Positions 1-8,164 of a stretch of DNA of 64,000 nucleotides are shown here, piece after piece (within the stretch, counting starts at the first letter, position 1; each line of letters opens with the position of its first letter). The DNA is from Domibacillus enclensis. GTDB taxonomy: Bacteria; Bacillota; Bacilli; Bacillales; Domibacillaceae. The position numbers and the translations under genes are program-made. The notes under the pieces are model-generated. The model worked only from the letters and a program-made list of their open reading frames with translations. It was not told the origin of the DNA and did not search any database. The stretch spans positions 1 through 64,000 of the forward strand of contig NZ_FTLX01000008.1 of assembly GCF_900156125.1 (NCBI RefSeq), written 5' to 3'.

Positions 1-617
1 AGCACGCCGTCAGGAAGACCGGCTTCTTTAAACAAGTCGACCAATTTTGCCGCGAGCAACGGTGTACGCTCGGATGGCTTCAAAACAAATGTATTGCCGC
101 ACGCAATCGCCAGCGGGTACATCCAGCATGGCACCATCATCGGGAAGTTGAACGGCGTGATGCCGCCGACAACGCCAACCGGGTAGCGGTACATGCCGGA
201 CTCAATGTTCGTGGCAATATCCGGAAGCTGGCTGCCCATCATGAGGGTTGGCGCACCGGCGGCGAATTCCACACACTCGATGCCGCGCTGCACTTCGCCC
301 ATCGCTTCCGACAGGCTTTTGCCGTTTTCAATCGTGATCAGCTTCGCGAGTTCTTCCCAGTTGTCGACGAGCAGCTGCTGGTACTTGAACAGGATGCGGG
401 CGCGCTTTGGCACCGCTGTCTGCGACCAGGATTGAAACGCTTTCTCTGCTGCTTCAACTGCCCGTTGAACATCCTCTTTTGACGACAATGGCACCTGTGC
501 GATCTCTTCGCCGGTTGCCGGGTTGACGACCGTTTCGAATTTACCGGAAATCGAGTCGACCCATTCCCCATTTATATAGTTCTGCAATGTTTTTACTTCT
601 GAATTCACAATTGTCAT
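1..617 (-). CDS. mmsA: CoA-acylating methylmalonate-semialdehyde dehydrogenase, N-terminal part (cut by window edge)
   Basis: This aldehyde dehydrogenase superfamily protein converts methylmalonate or malonate semialdehyde to propionyl-CoA or acetyl-CoA, a late step in valine and myo-inositol breakdown (IolA in Bacillus). About 205 residues are visible, beginning [19 protein letters not shown] and containing the family signatures [28 protein letters not shown] and [16 protein letters not shown]. The catalytic cysteine lies beyond the left edge. The ATG follows GGGAGGAACGAACAG, a clear ribosome site. Two palindromic operators and one cre match lie upstream. The neighbouring sugar importer and Gfo/Idh genes favour an inositol-type role, which is inference. 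Confidence 0.88.
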   Translation of the reverse strand, partial: MTIVNSEVKTLQNYINGEWVDSISGKFETVVNPATGEEIAQVPLSSKEDVQRAVEAAEKAFQSWSQTAVPKRARILFKYQQLLVDNWEELAKLITIENGKSLSEAMGEVQRGIECVEFAAGAPTLMMGSQLPDIATNIESGMYRYPVGVVGGITPFNFPMMVPCWMYPLAIACGNTFVLKPSERTPLLAAKLVDLFKEAGLPDGV

Positions 618-663
618 CTGTTCGTTCCTCCCTAAATTTCTTTTTCTTATTTTAGATTTTAAC

Positions 664-678
664 TGCAATCGTTTTCAA
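664..678 (-). promoter_or_regulatory. cre-like catabolite operator upstream of mmsA
   Basis: On the minus strand the site reads TTGAAAACGATTGCA, a full match to the CcpA cre consensus WTGNAANCGNWNNCA. It lies 47 bp before the mmsA start, where a bound repressor could block transcription. Binding is inferred. Confidence 0.55.
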
Positions 679-744
679 AACCATTTCAAAAAGAGTGTAG
701 ATAAAAACAAAGGTACACAGTCTATAAATAGAAGAGCTGAGAAT

Positions 745-772
745 CTATTACTGAAATCGATTTCAGTAATAG
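745..772. promoter_or_regulatory. 28-bp perfect palindrome, LacI/CcpA-type operator
   Basis: A perfect inverted repeat of 28 bp centred on CTGAAATCGATTTCAG with no interruption. Its core TGAAATCGATTTCA fits the LacI/GalR family operator style and the cre consensus without the first base. It lies in the divergent gap between mmsA (minus) and the SDR gene (plus), so it could control both. Its perfect symmetry suggests a dedicated LacI-family regulator encoded outside this window. Confidence 0.65.
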
Positions 773-815
773 GGGTAAAAAAAGCGATTCCGCTGAATAA
801 CCTTTGAAAGCGCTG

Positions 816-833
816 ACTGAAATCGATTTCAGT
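816..833. promoter_or_regulatory. 18-bp perfect palindrome, second copy of the operator
   Basis: ACTGAAATCGATTTCAGT is a perfect palindrome sharing a 16-bp core with the site centred 66 bp to its left. Paired sites of this kind are typical of cooperative or looping LacI-family repression. The rest of the 618-1089 gap is AT-rich promoter DNA with no gene. Confidence 0.65.
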
Positions 834-1089
834 GTTTGATATAAAAAATCGGTATGAAACTTTATAATTAGATTCTAAATGACAAAGAGCATTTTGTAAA
901 CACTTTTTTTGTAATTAAGAAAATATTCAGAACATAAGTCTTTTACTCGTTTTTGCGCTTCCCTATATACACTCCCCCAACGTTCGAAAATGTAAATGGA
1001 GATTCTTTTTCTCTCGTGCAAATCCGTTGTTGTCTGTATGCAGGACTGCTATGATAAATGAAGAAAATGTTCACATTGGAGGAATCACT

Positions 1090-1866
1090 ATGGCACAGTC
1101 ACTCAAAGGAAAAAAAGCGATTATTACGGGCGGCGGACGCGGCATCGGACGGGCGATCGCTGAAGCACTTGCAGCAGAAGGTGTACACATCGGATTGATT
1201 GGCCGGACGGAGGAGCACGTTCAGGCTGTTGCAGAGGATTTAGCCATCAATCCCGAGGTCGCCACACGAGATATGTGCGGCCGCCCAGTCTTATTGCCAG
1301 CGAAAACAGAAATCAAAACAGCTTTTGCTGCAGCTGATGTGTCCGATCTGGAGAACGTTACCGCAGCCGTTGAAAAAGTAAAAGCAGCACTCGGCGGAGT
1401 GGATATTTTAATCAACAACGCAGGTATTGCCAAATTCGGCGGCTTTCTTGAGCTGGAGCCCGATGAATGGAAAAAAATAATCGACGTCAACCTGATCGGT
1501 GCGTACAACGTAACACGGGCGGTTTTGCCTGGTTTGATCGAGCAGCAATCAGGGGACATCATTAACATTTCTTCTACTGCTGGCCAAAAAGGAGCCCCTG
1601 TGACGAGTGCTTACAGCGCCTCTAAATTTGGCCTCCTTGGGCTGACGGAATCTCTGGCGCTTGAAGTACGCAAGCATAACATTCGCGTCAGTGCGTTGAC
1701 GCCGAGCACAGTAGCAACCGACCTGGCTGTTGAAAACAACTTAACAGACGGCAACCCGGACAGCGTGATGCAGCCGGAGGACATTGCTGAATTTGTGGTG
1801 GCACAGTTGAAATTAAACAGCCGCACTTTTATTAAGTCAGCGGGTCTTTGGTCAACTAATCCATAA
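1090..1866 (+). CDS. SDR-family 3-oxoacyl-ACP reductase-like protein (YoxD-like)
   Basis: A 258-residue NAD(P)-dependent short-chain dehydrogenase with TGGGRGIG cofactor loop, NNAG, and catalytic Ser...Tyr-x3-Lys ([19 protein letters not shown]). The C-terminus ends GLWSTNP, as I recall for B. subtilis YoxD. The ATG at this start follows GGAGGAATCACT; an upstream in-frame start has no ribosome site. Between residues about 53 and 73 it carries a segment around [17 protein letters not shown] that the usual 238-residue YoxD-type proteins seem to lack. The gene is transcribed away from mmsA and shares its operator region. The substrate is unknown; oxidation or reduction of a polyol-derived compound is possible from context. 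Confidence 0.8.
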   Translation: MAQSLKGKKAIITGGGRGIGRAIAEALAAEGVHIGLIGRTEEHVQAVAEDLAINPEVATRDMCGRPVLLPAKTEIKTAFAAADVSDLENVTAAVEKVKAALGGVDILINNAGIAKFGGFLELEPDEWKKIIDVNLIGAYNVTRAVLPGLIEQQSGDIINISSTAGQKGAPVTSAYSASKFGLLGLTESLALEVRKHNIRVSALTPSTVATDLAVENNLTDGNPDSVMQPEDIAEFVVAQLKLNSRTFIKSAGLWSTNP

Positions 1867-1872
1867 TGACGA

Positions 1873-1906
1873 AAAAGCCGAGCGACTGCTGCGTCGCTCG
1901 GCTTTT
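1873..1906. terminator. bidirectional intrinsic terminator
   Basis: A 14-bp perfect stem AAAAGCCGAGCGAC/GTCGCTCGGCTTTT with a six-base loop, between the convergent SDR gene and the ABC permease gene. It can serve both strands. Confidence 0.85.
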
Positions 1907-1920
1907 CCATGTGCTTCTTT

Positions 1921-2913
1921 TTACTTTTTCTTATGCTTGCGCGCATCAATATAAACCGCGACGGTAATAATGACACCCTTTAATATTTGCTGCCAATAGG
2001 AAGAAACGTTCATCAAATCAAGGCCGTTGTTCATGACCCCGATAATCAAGGCACCGATGACGGTCCCGCCGATTGTGCCGATGCCGCCTGTGAGGCTTGT
2101 TCCGCCAATAACAGCAGCGGCAATGGCATCAAGCTCATACATCGTTCCCGCTGTCGGCTGTCCCGAGGCAATACGTGCCGTCAAGATCATCCCCGCAAGA
2201 CCTGATAACAGACCGGCATAGGAGTAAACAAGGATTTTCACCTTTGTGACATTGACCCCCGCGATCATCGCAGCCTGCTCATTGCCTCCAATAGCGTAGA
2301 CATATTTACCGAATTTCGTTTTATTTAACAAGACGTAAGACACAATTCCAATAATCGCGAAAATAATAATCGGAACCGGAATGCCTAAAATCATTCCCTG
2401 GCCAAGAAACTGAAAGGAATCAGACAATCCCCCGATCGGCCGGCCTCCGCTGAACAAAAGGGCCAGGCCGCGTGCAGCCGTCATCATGCCGAGTGTTACG
2501 ATAAAGGGCGCAATATTCCCCTTGGCAATTAAAAATCCGTTAAAAACGCCTGTTGCTGCACCCACCGCCACTGCTGCCAGAACAGCAACAATTAACGGAT
2601 ATGTTCCTTCTTGAGCGAAAGTGGCGACGATAACAGACGTTAATGCAATAACCGACCCGGATGACAAATCAATCCCGCTTGTAATAATAACGAACGTTAC
2701 ACCGATTGCCACAATGCCGATGACCGCCATTTGCCTGACGATATTAATAATATTATTCGAATTGATAAAGTTCGGCTCAAGCGCTGTCATAAGAGCAATG
2801 AGTGCAATTAAAATGATCAGCATACCGTATTTTTTGAACAGGACTGCAGCCTTCGATTCCTTGTGAAGCCCCGCATCAGATGTATTATTTGTGACAGTCG
2901 ATAGATTGCTCAT
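1921..2913 (-). CDS. Ribose/inositol-type ABC transporter permease
   Basis: A 330-residue polytopic membrane protein of the RbsC/AraH branch, with about eight to ten hydrophobic segments and the family motif ITSGIDLSSGSVIALTSVIVA. It forms the membrane channel with the ATPase encoded just upstream and receives substrate from the lipoprotein encoded before that. The ATG is preceded by GGTGGAGGGAGAAAAA; a GTG five codons earlier lies inside that ribosome site and is unlikely. It is the last gene of the binding protein-ATPase-permease operon on this strand. The substrate is a pentose, hexose or inositol by family; catabolic neighbours favour an inositol-like compound. Confidence 0.88.
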   Translation of the reverse strand: MSNLSTVTNNTSDAGLHKESKAAVLFKKYGMLIILIALIALMTALEPNFINSNNIINIVRQMAVIGIVAIGVTFVIITSGIDLSSGSVIALTSVIVATFAQEGTYPLIVAVLAAVAVGAATGVFNGFLIAKGNIAPFIVTLGMMTAARGLALLFSGGRPIGGLSDSFQFLGQGMILGIPVPIIIFAIIGIVSYVLLNKTKFGKYVYAIGGNEQAAMIAGVNVTKVKILVYSYAGLLSGLAGMILTARIASGQPTAGTMYELDAIAAAVIGGTSLTGGIGTIGGTVIGALIIGVMNNGLDLMNVSSYWQQILKGVIITVAVYIDARKHKKK

Positions 2914-2932
2914 TTTTTCTCCCTCCACCTGT

Positions 2933-4453
2933 TTAAGATGTTTTCCGTTTGATCAATTCGCCGCGCGTTGCAAGCTCCATAATGGCTTCTTGTGTGGCGT
3001 CACTCCGGTCAAGCTCCCCTGTCTGGTACCCTTCGCTCATGACGACAATTCGATCACTGAGCCCGATCACCTCAGGCATTTCCGATGAAACAATAATGAT
3101 CGCTTTTCCTTGTTTAGCAAGTTCGAAAATTAAGTTGTAAATTTCACTTTTGGCGCCGATATCAATGCCTCTTGTCGGTTCATCCAAAAACAATATATCT
3201 GGGTTATGCAGCAGCCAGCGGCCGATCAAAACCTTTTGCTGGTTTCCTCCGCTTAAGTTGCTGATCAGCTGATCCATATTCGGTGTTTTAATATTCATTT
3301 TCTTCTTTTGATCTTCACAGTCGTCTTCAATTCTTTTTTGATTAATAATGCCGTTTTTTGTGTATTTGTTAATATTAACCATAATCATATTATCCCGGAC
3401 ACTGAGCGGCAAAAAGCACCCTGTCAGCTTGCGGTCTTCTGTCAGCAAGCCAATTCCCGCGTTGATGGCGTCCTTTGGTGTCCGCATTTTTTTCTTCTGG
3501 CCGTTCACTTCGATGTCCCCTGCGTCCGCCTGCATCACGCCGAAAATCGTTTCCAGAATTTCGCTGCGGCCGGAGCCCATAAGTCCTGCGATACCAAGAA
3601 CCTCGCCTTTTCGCACGTGAAAGTTTACATCGTAAAACTTGCCTTCTTTTGTTAAATTTTTCACTTCCAGCGCTACCTCATGACGGGCTGCGTGCTCTTT
3701 ATCAAACGCATGGGAAAGTTCGCGCCCCACCATCATTTCAATGAGCCGTTCACGCGACATATTATCAATTGAATCCGTTCCGACATACTGTCCATCACGA
3801 AAAACGGTCAATGTATTTGCAATTTGCTTGAGCTCCTCCATCTTGTGCGTAATATAAATAATGCCGACATCCTTTTTCTGAAGAGAACGGATAATATCAA
3901 ATAAGTGCGCAACCTCTTTGTCCGTAATGGCGGATGTAGGTTCATCCATAATAATGAGCTTCGAGTCAAACGAAACAGCTTTCGCGATTTCGACCAGCTG
4001 CATTTTTGCGACCGTCAGATCAATCATTTTTGCTTTCGGATTGATCGTTGTAATATTAAGACGTTCAAATAGCTCTTTTGTGTTGCGGATAAGCTGTTTC
4101 TGGTTTACGATCCCTGTTTTTCCATAGGTCGGTTCTCGGCCAAGAAAAATATTTTCAGCCACTGTCATCTCGGGCACGGGATTCAACTCCTGGTGGATCA
4201 TGGAGATGCCTTTATCCAGCGCTTCGCTGACATTACTGATGCTTAATTTTTCCCCATCAAACACAACGGAGCCGGTATCTGCTGTATAAATGCCAATCAA
4301 TATTTTCATCAACGTGGATTTGCCTGCCCCGTTTTCACCCATCAACGCATGAACCTCACCTTTTTTCACGTCCAGCTTGACGTTTTGCAGCGCTTTAACA
4401 CCCGGAAAGCTTTTGGAAATGTCCGACATTTGCAAGATATACGGAGAAGTCAT
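2933..4453 (-). CDS. Sugar ABC transporter ATP-binding protein, tandem NBD (RbsA family)
   Basis: A 506-residue cytoplasmic ATPase with two fused nucleotide-binding domains. The first has Walker A GENGAGKST and Walker B LIIMDEPTSA. The second has the degenerate P-loop GLMGSGRSE, signature LSGGNQQKV and Walker B ILFLDEPTRG. The degenerate second P-loop is normal for RbsA/MglA proteins. The start ATG follows GAGGTGAACAG. It powers uptake through the adjacent permease (19 bp gap) of the substrate caught by the lipoprotein. A stem-loop separates it from the binding-protein gene, probably allowing more binding protein than ATPase to be made. Confidence 0.92.
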   Translation of the reverse strand: MTSPYILQMSDISKSFPGVKALQNVKLDVKKGEVHALMGENGAGKSTLMKILIGIYTADTGSVVFDGEKLSISNVSEALDKGISMIHQELNPVPEMTVAENIFLGREPTYGKTGIVNQKQLIRNTKELFERLNITTINPKAKMIDLTVAKMQLVEIAKAVSFDSKLIIMDEPTSAITDKEVAHLFDIIRSLQKKDVGIIYITHKMEELKQIANTLTVFRDGQYVGTDSIDNMSRERLIEMMVGRELSHAFDKEHAARHEVALEVKNLTKEGKFYDVNFHVRKGEVLGIAGLMGSGRSEILETIFGVMQADAGDIEVNGQKKKMRTPKDAINAGIGLLTEDRKLTGCFLPLSVRDNMIMVNINKYTKNGIINQKRIEDDCEDQKKKMNIKTPNMDQLISNLSGGNQQKVLIGRWLLHNPDILFLDEPTRGIDIGAKSEIYNLIFELAKQGKAIIIVSSEMPEVIGLSDRIVVMSEGYQTGELDRSDATQEAIMELATRGELIKRKTS

Positions 4454-4486
4454 CTGTTCACCTCAAGAGTTATTTTTTGAAAAGAG

Positions 4487-4507
4487 GAGGCGGCATACAG
4501 CCGCCTC
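4487..4507 (-). promoter_or_regulatory. Intercistronic stem-loop between binding-protein and ATPase genes
   Basis: GAGGCGGC and GCCGCCTC form an 8-bp G+C-rich stem with loop ATACA in the gap of the operon. On the minus strand it is followed by TCTTTTC, a weak T-tract. Such elements usually attenuate read-through or protect the 3' end of the upstream message. Confidence 0.6.
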
Positions 4508-4511
4508 ACGC

Positions 4512-5465
4512 TTATTGCCATTTTTCTACATACGTTTGAACGTTATCTGGTGTAATGAGTTCAAAATCGATAAAGTTCATTTTTTCTACTTCTTCACCCT
4601 GGGCAGCTTTTGCAGCTACTTCAAGCCCTTTAGATCCTTGTCCAGCCGCATCCTGAAAAACAGATACCTGCAGCTTTCCTGACTCAACATATTCAAGCGC
4701 ATCCGGCGTGCCATCGATTCCCGCTACAACAACGCCATCCAGTTTGCCTGCTGCTTCAAGTGCCATAATCGCACCGATCGCCATTTCGTCATTATTGGCG
4801 ACGACTGCGTCGATCTGGTCACCGGATTGAAGCCAGTTTTCCATTAAGGTCATTCCCTTTGCACGGTCAAAGTCTGCATTTTTCTCTAATACAACCTGCA
4901 TGTCCGGATTTTCTTCGATCACTTGCTTATTTCCTTCTGTCCGCTTAATTTCAGCCTCATGTCCCGGTGTGCCGTTCATGATCGCGATATTGCCTTTCCC
5001 GCCTAACAGCTTTGCGACTTCCTCCATTTGAATAATGCCTGAATCAATAGAGTTGCCGCCTACGTAAGCGGTTGCATCTTCAATCCCCTCGTATACACGG
5101 TTCACAACAACAATCGGAATGTCTGCTCCATTCGCCATGTCGACAATTGTTCCCACAGATTCTGTATCAACCGGGACGATCGCAATCGCGTCTACACCTT
5201 GTGAAATGAATGTTTCCACCTGAGACATTTGCTTGGCCGCGTCGTTCATCGCATCAACATAAATTCCTTCAATATTGCCTGCTTCTTCTTCATACGTCGT
5301 CATGCCATCCTGTAAGTAGCTGAGCCATTTATCGTCAAAATCCGGCAGCGCGACACCGATCTTCAATTTTTCTTCTCCATCTGCACTTCCACCATCTCCA
5401 CAGCCTGCAAGTGCCGATGTTAACACGAGCATCATAACCATGAACCCCAATACTTTCTTTTTCAC
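4512..5465 (-). CDS. Sugar ABC transporter substrate-binding lipoprotein
   Basis: A 317-residue periplasmic-binding-protein-type 1 (LacI-fold) lipoprotein. The signal peptide MKKKVLGFMVMMLVLTSALAGC ends in lipobox LAGC, so it is anchored outside the membrane by diacylglyceryl-cysteine. Conserved parts include GVDAIAIVPVDTESVG, GGKGNIAIMNGTPGHEAEIK and VVANNDEMAIGAIMALEAAG. Translation starts at GTG after AGGGGGGATTCATC. It is the first gene of the importer operon. A paralogue lies at 10563-11501 with long identical stretches. Three operator-like sites lie upstream. Confidence 0.9.
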   Translation of the reverse strand: MKKKVLGFMVMMLVLTSALAGCGDGGSADGEEKLKIGVALPDFDDKWLSYLQDGMTTYEEEAGNIEGIYVDAMNDAAKQMSQVETFISQGVDAIAIVPVDTESVGTIVDMANGADIPIVVVNRVYEGIEDATAYVGGNSIDSGIIQMEEVAKLLGGKGNIAIMNGTPGHEAEIKRTEGNKQVIEENPDMQVVLEKNADFDRAKGMTLMENWLQSGDQIDAVVANNDEMAIGAIMALEAAGKLDGVVVAGIDGTPDALEYVESGKLQVSVFQDAAGQGSKGLEVAAKAAQGEEVEKMNFIDFELITPDNVQTYVEKWQ

Positions 5466-5501
5466 GATGAATCCCCCCTGAGTGAATGTTTATAATAAAG
5501 A

Positions 5502-5515
5502 TGAAATCGATTTCA
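5502..5515. promoter_or_regulatory. Operator palindrome upstream of ABC importer operon
   Basis: TGAAATCGATTTCA is a perfect 14-bp palindrome identical to the core of the two mmsA-SDR operators. It lies 37 bp upstream of the binding-protein start, where promoter or early leader would be expected. Confidence 0.62.
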
Positions 5516-5574
5516 ATAAATTCACTTCGTTTATTTGCACGGCAAAGAAGCTGTGCAAAATAGAGGCGAAAAAC

Positions 5575-5588
5575 TGAAATCGTTTTCA
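5575..5588. promoter_or_regulatory. Imperfect operator/cre-like site
   Basis: TGAAATCGTTTTCA differs by one base from the perfect palindrome 73 bp nearer the gene and fits TGNAANCGNWNNCA. Confidence 0.5.
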
Positions 5589-5678
5589 CTATTATTATCT
5601 AAAAAAGATAGAGATCTCATTGAAGAAGCCTGCCAACACGGATTTAAGTCAGATTGGCAATGATTCTACTTGTCCATT

Positions 5679-5693
5679 ATGAAATCGTTATCA
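5679..5693. promoter_or_regulatory. cre-like site in the 5466-5840 gap
   Basis: ATGAAATCGTTATCA matches the full cre consensus WTGNAANCGNWNNCA. Together with the two sites to its left it makes this 375-bp gene-free stretch an operator region. No gene is seen in it. Confidence 0.45.
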
Positions 5694-5840
5694 TTTTCCC
5701 CTTATAAAAGAAACCCACTGTAAAAAACGCTTGATTCTATACATTTCACTCGAAAACCAAGCTTAACTTATCAGAAAATTCTATTTTGTAAGGGCTTAAC
5801 TAGATAATAATTCATCCTTCAGGAAAGAGCAATCTTTTTT

Positions 5841-6863
5841 TTATCTTTTTTCCGAAATGGGTTTTTCAGGACTTACAGAAACGAATGTGCCGCCTTTCGC
5901 TGACTGCCGGCATGCGTCCATGACAATCAAGTTATTAAGAGCATCTTCCATCAGATCTGCAGAAGGTGCGTTAGACAAAATACGCGCTGACATCCATTCT
6001 GCTTCCAGCTTATATTGATCGTCAGTCAAAGACTCGTTTCGCTTTTCTCCTTTTTCGTTTGTGACCGTTATGACGCCTTCGCCAGCAAACAAATGCGGGG
6101 TAAACGCCCTTTCCACCTCGATCATTCCATTCGTGCCAATGAGTTCATATTTGTCTGTTTTCATCCGGTCCATGGCCGCATCGAACAAAGCGGTCACGCC
6201 GTTTTCCATTTCCATCATTCCGGTCATTGTTGAATCCACCTTGTGAACGGGGTGCATGCTTCGTGAAGCGGCCACTCTCATCGGCTCTGACCGAGTCAGG
6301 TTGCGAATCGCATGAATACAATAGCAGCCGACGTCATACAAGCTGCCGCCGCCAAGCGCTGGATTCGTCCGAATGTTGTCAGCTTGATCATCTAGCGTAA
6401 ACGATAAGCTGACCCGCATCGCCTTCACTTCCCCGATTTCTCCGGATTCGATTATTTCTCGAACTCGTTGATGCTGAGGATGAAACCGATACATGAAGCC
6501 TTCGAGAAATAGCACATTGTTTTTTATGCAAACCGTGAGCATCTCCTTTGCTTCTTTAGCCGTTAGCGCAGCGGGCTTTTCGCATAAAACATGCTTGCCT
6601 TTTTTAGCGGCTTTCTTCACCCATTCAGCATGAAGTGCGTTTGGCAGTGGAATGTATACCACGTCAATCTGGTCGTCCTCCAGCAGCTCCTCGTATGATC
6701 TGTGAATCGTCGGGATCCCAAACTTTTCGGCAATCTGGTCGACAGCAGGATTCGCACTTGCGATGGCTCCAATTTCTGCGTTTTCAGCTCGAGCAAGTGC
6801 AGGAAGCAAAAACTCACGGGCAATTTGTGCTGTACTTAATACGCCCCAGCGCACCTTTCGCAT
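5841..6863 (-). CDS. Gfo/Idh/MocA family oxidoreductase
   Basis: A 340-residue NAD(P)-dependent dehydrogenase. The N-terminal Rossmann domain begins RKVRWGVLSTAQIAREFLLPAL; the EKP motif that closes the cofactor fold is in HVLCEKPAALT; the C-terminal alpha/beta domain contains GGGSLYDVGCYCIHAIRNL, a signature of the dihydrodiol/xylose-glucose-fructose oxidoreductase branch. The ATG follows AGGAGAGGATAGAC; upstream in-frame codons lack a ribosome site. It follows a second Gfo/Idh gene separated by a hairpin. It probably oxidises a sugar or inositol delivered by the nearby importer; the exact substrate is not visible. Confidence 0.85.
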   Translation of the reverse strand: MRKVRWGVLSTAQIAREFLLPALARAENAEIGAIASANPAVDQIAEKFGIPTIHRSYEELLEDDQIDVVYIPLPNALHAEWVKKAAKKGKHVLCEKPAALTAKEAKEMLTVCIKNNVLFLEGFMYRFHPQHQRVREIIESGEIGEVKAMRVSLSFTLDDQADNIRTNPALGGGSLYDVGCYCIHAIRNLTRSEPMRVAASRSMHPVHKVDSTMTGMMEMENGVTALFDAAMDRMKTDKYELIGTNGMIEVERAFTPHLFAGEGVITVTNEKGEKRNESLTDDQYKLEAEWMSARILSNAPSADLMEDALNNLIVMDACRQSAKGGTFVSVSPEKPISEKR

Positions 6864-6894
6864 GTCTATCCTCTCCTCTCTGCTTTTTGAAAAA

Positions 6895-6919
6895 GAAGGT
6901 GGCACACAGAGCCACCTTC
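6895..6919 (-). terminator. Intercistronic hairpin, possible partial terminator
   Basis: GAAGGTGGC/GCCACCTTC is a 9-bp stem with a seven-base loop between the two Gfo/Idh genes. On the minus strand it is followed by TTTTTC, so it may reduce expression of the downstream gene. Confidence 0.6.
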
Positions 6920-6926
6920 TCCTTTC

Positions 6927-8129
6927 TTACTTCGCGCTTCCCACCGGCTGGTCAGAGAAGTCCACCCACGCCGAGCCGTTTTCAGCGGAGCGCACACAAT
7001 TTTCGAGCCAGCGGATGCCGTCGATGCCTGCATCGATGTCCGGATACACGAGGCTGTGAAGTGTTTCTTCGTCACCACGGTTTTTCGCGTCTATTGCGAC
7101 GGCGAATTTCAGATAAATGTTCGACCAGGCATCTGATAAGCCTTCCATGTGCAGCGCACCGAGCCTCTCGTCTGCGTTGCATTGCTCGTCTAAATACGGC
7201 ATTGCGCGAATCAACGTTTGAACCGGCTCGCCCTGTACTTCATAGCGCAGCTCGCTCGGCTTACTGTCCCACCATTCAAGACTTGCCTTCGATCCGACAA
7301 TGCGGATGCGGTGTCCGTCCATGCAGCCCGCATTTACAGAAGAAGTCCACAACCGGCCGACGGCGCCATTTTCGTAATGCATCATCACAAAAGCATTGTC
7401 TTCTAGCGGCGCCCGGCTGCTGATAAAGCTCTGGCGGTCGCAAAGCAGCTTTTCAATTTTCATATCCGGCATGATCAGCTTTGACATGTAATACGTATGG
7501 GTCGACAAGTCTCCGAGCACAAAGGTCGGACCGGCAATTTTCGGATCAACCCGCCATTTCTGAGCATCGTTGAATTTATCGGCGTCTTCCGTCGAGCTGA
7601 AGCCGTGTGTATACTGCAGCTCCACTACCCGAATATCACCGATTTTGCCCTGCTCAATCATCGCGCGCATTTGAAGCAGCAGCTGGTTGCCGGAAAACCC
7701 GTAGGTGACACCAACAATTTTGCCTTTTTCCTCCGCAAGCGCCTTGATCTCCTCGCCTTCCGCTGATGTAAAGAACAGCGGCTTTTCGCAGATCACATGC
7801 AGGCCGGCTTCAAGCGCCGCTTTTGTAATTTCATAATGTGTGCCGTTTGGCGTGGCAATAGAAACGACTTCAAGCCCATCCTCTTTTTCTGCTTCCTGTG
7901 CAAACATCGTTTGATAGTTTTCGTAGCAGCGGCTTTCGTCTACACCTAGATTCACACCGAAGTCTTTGCCGCGCTCCGGATCGATATCAAACGCGCCGGC
8001 CACGAGCGTGAATGCGGTATTGTCACGCAGCGCACCAATCCGATGCTTGTAGCCGACTTGACCCAAACGTCCTCCTCCAACCATTCCCCAGCGCAGCGGT
8101 CTTGCAATCTTTTTTTCACCATTCAACAT
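6927..8129 (-). CDS. Gfo/Idh/MocA family oxidoreductase (long form)
   Basis: A 400-residue NAD(P)-dependent dehydrogenase with N-terminal GMVGGGRLGQVG Rossmann loop and EKP motif in HVICEKPLFFT. It is longer than the usual 330-360 residues, having an extended entry after the first strand and a C-terminal tail (NGSAWVDFSDQPVGSAK). The lysine in QKWRVDPK and the GDLSTHTYY segment fit the family's catalytic Lys/Asp/His arrangement. The ATG is preceded by GAGAGGAGCTTTTATT. It lies between the AraC gene and the first Gfo/Idh gene on one strand, suggesting one catabolic unit. Substrate unknown; family members act on inositols and 3-keto sugars. Confidence 0.85.
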   Translation of the reverse strand: MLNGEKKIARPLRWGMVGGGRLGQVGYKHRIGALRDNTAFTLVAGAFDIDPERGKDFGVNLGVDESRCYENYQTMFAQEAEKEDGLEVVSIATPNGTHYEITKAALEAGLHVICEKPLFFTSAEGEEIKALAEEKGKIVGVTYGFSGNQLLLQMRAMIEQGKIGDIRVVELQYTHGFSSTEDADKFNDAQKWRVDPKIAGPTFVLGDLSTHTYYMSKLIMPDMKIEKLLCDRQSFISSRAPLEDNAFVMMHYENGAVGRLWTSSVNAGCMDGHRIRIVGSKASLEWWDSKPSELRYEVQGEPVQTLIRAMPYLDEQCNADERLGALHMEGLSDAWSNIYLKFAVAIDAKNRGDEETLHSLVYPDIDAGIDGIRWLENCVRSAENGSAWVDFSDQPVGSAK

Positions 8130-8164
8130 AATAAAAGCTCCTCTCTGTTTTTAAGATGATCCGT

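Noticed and set aside
338-571. Separate small minus-strand gene
   Set aside because: It lies within the mmsA coding frame on the same strand in a different frame, is low in complexity and has no ribosome site.
6635-7423. 262-residue plus-strand gene
   Set aside because: It is antisense to the two Gfo/Idh genes, spans their junction, is rich in Arg/Ser/Pro as expected for a shadow frame, and has no ribosome site.
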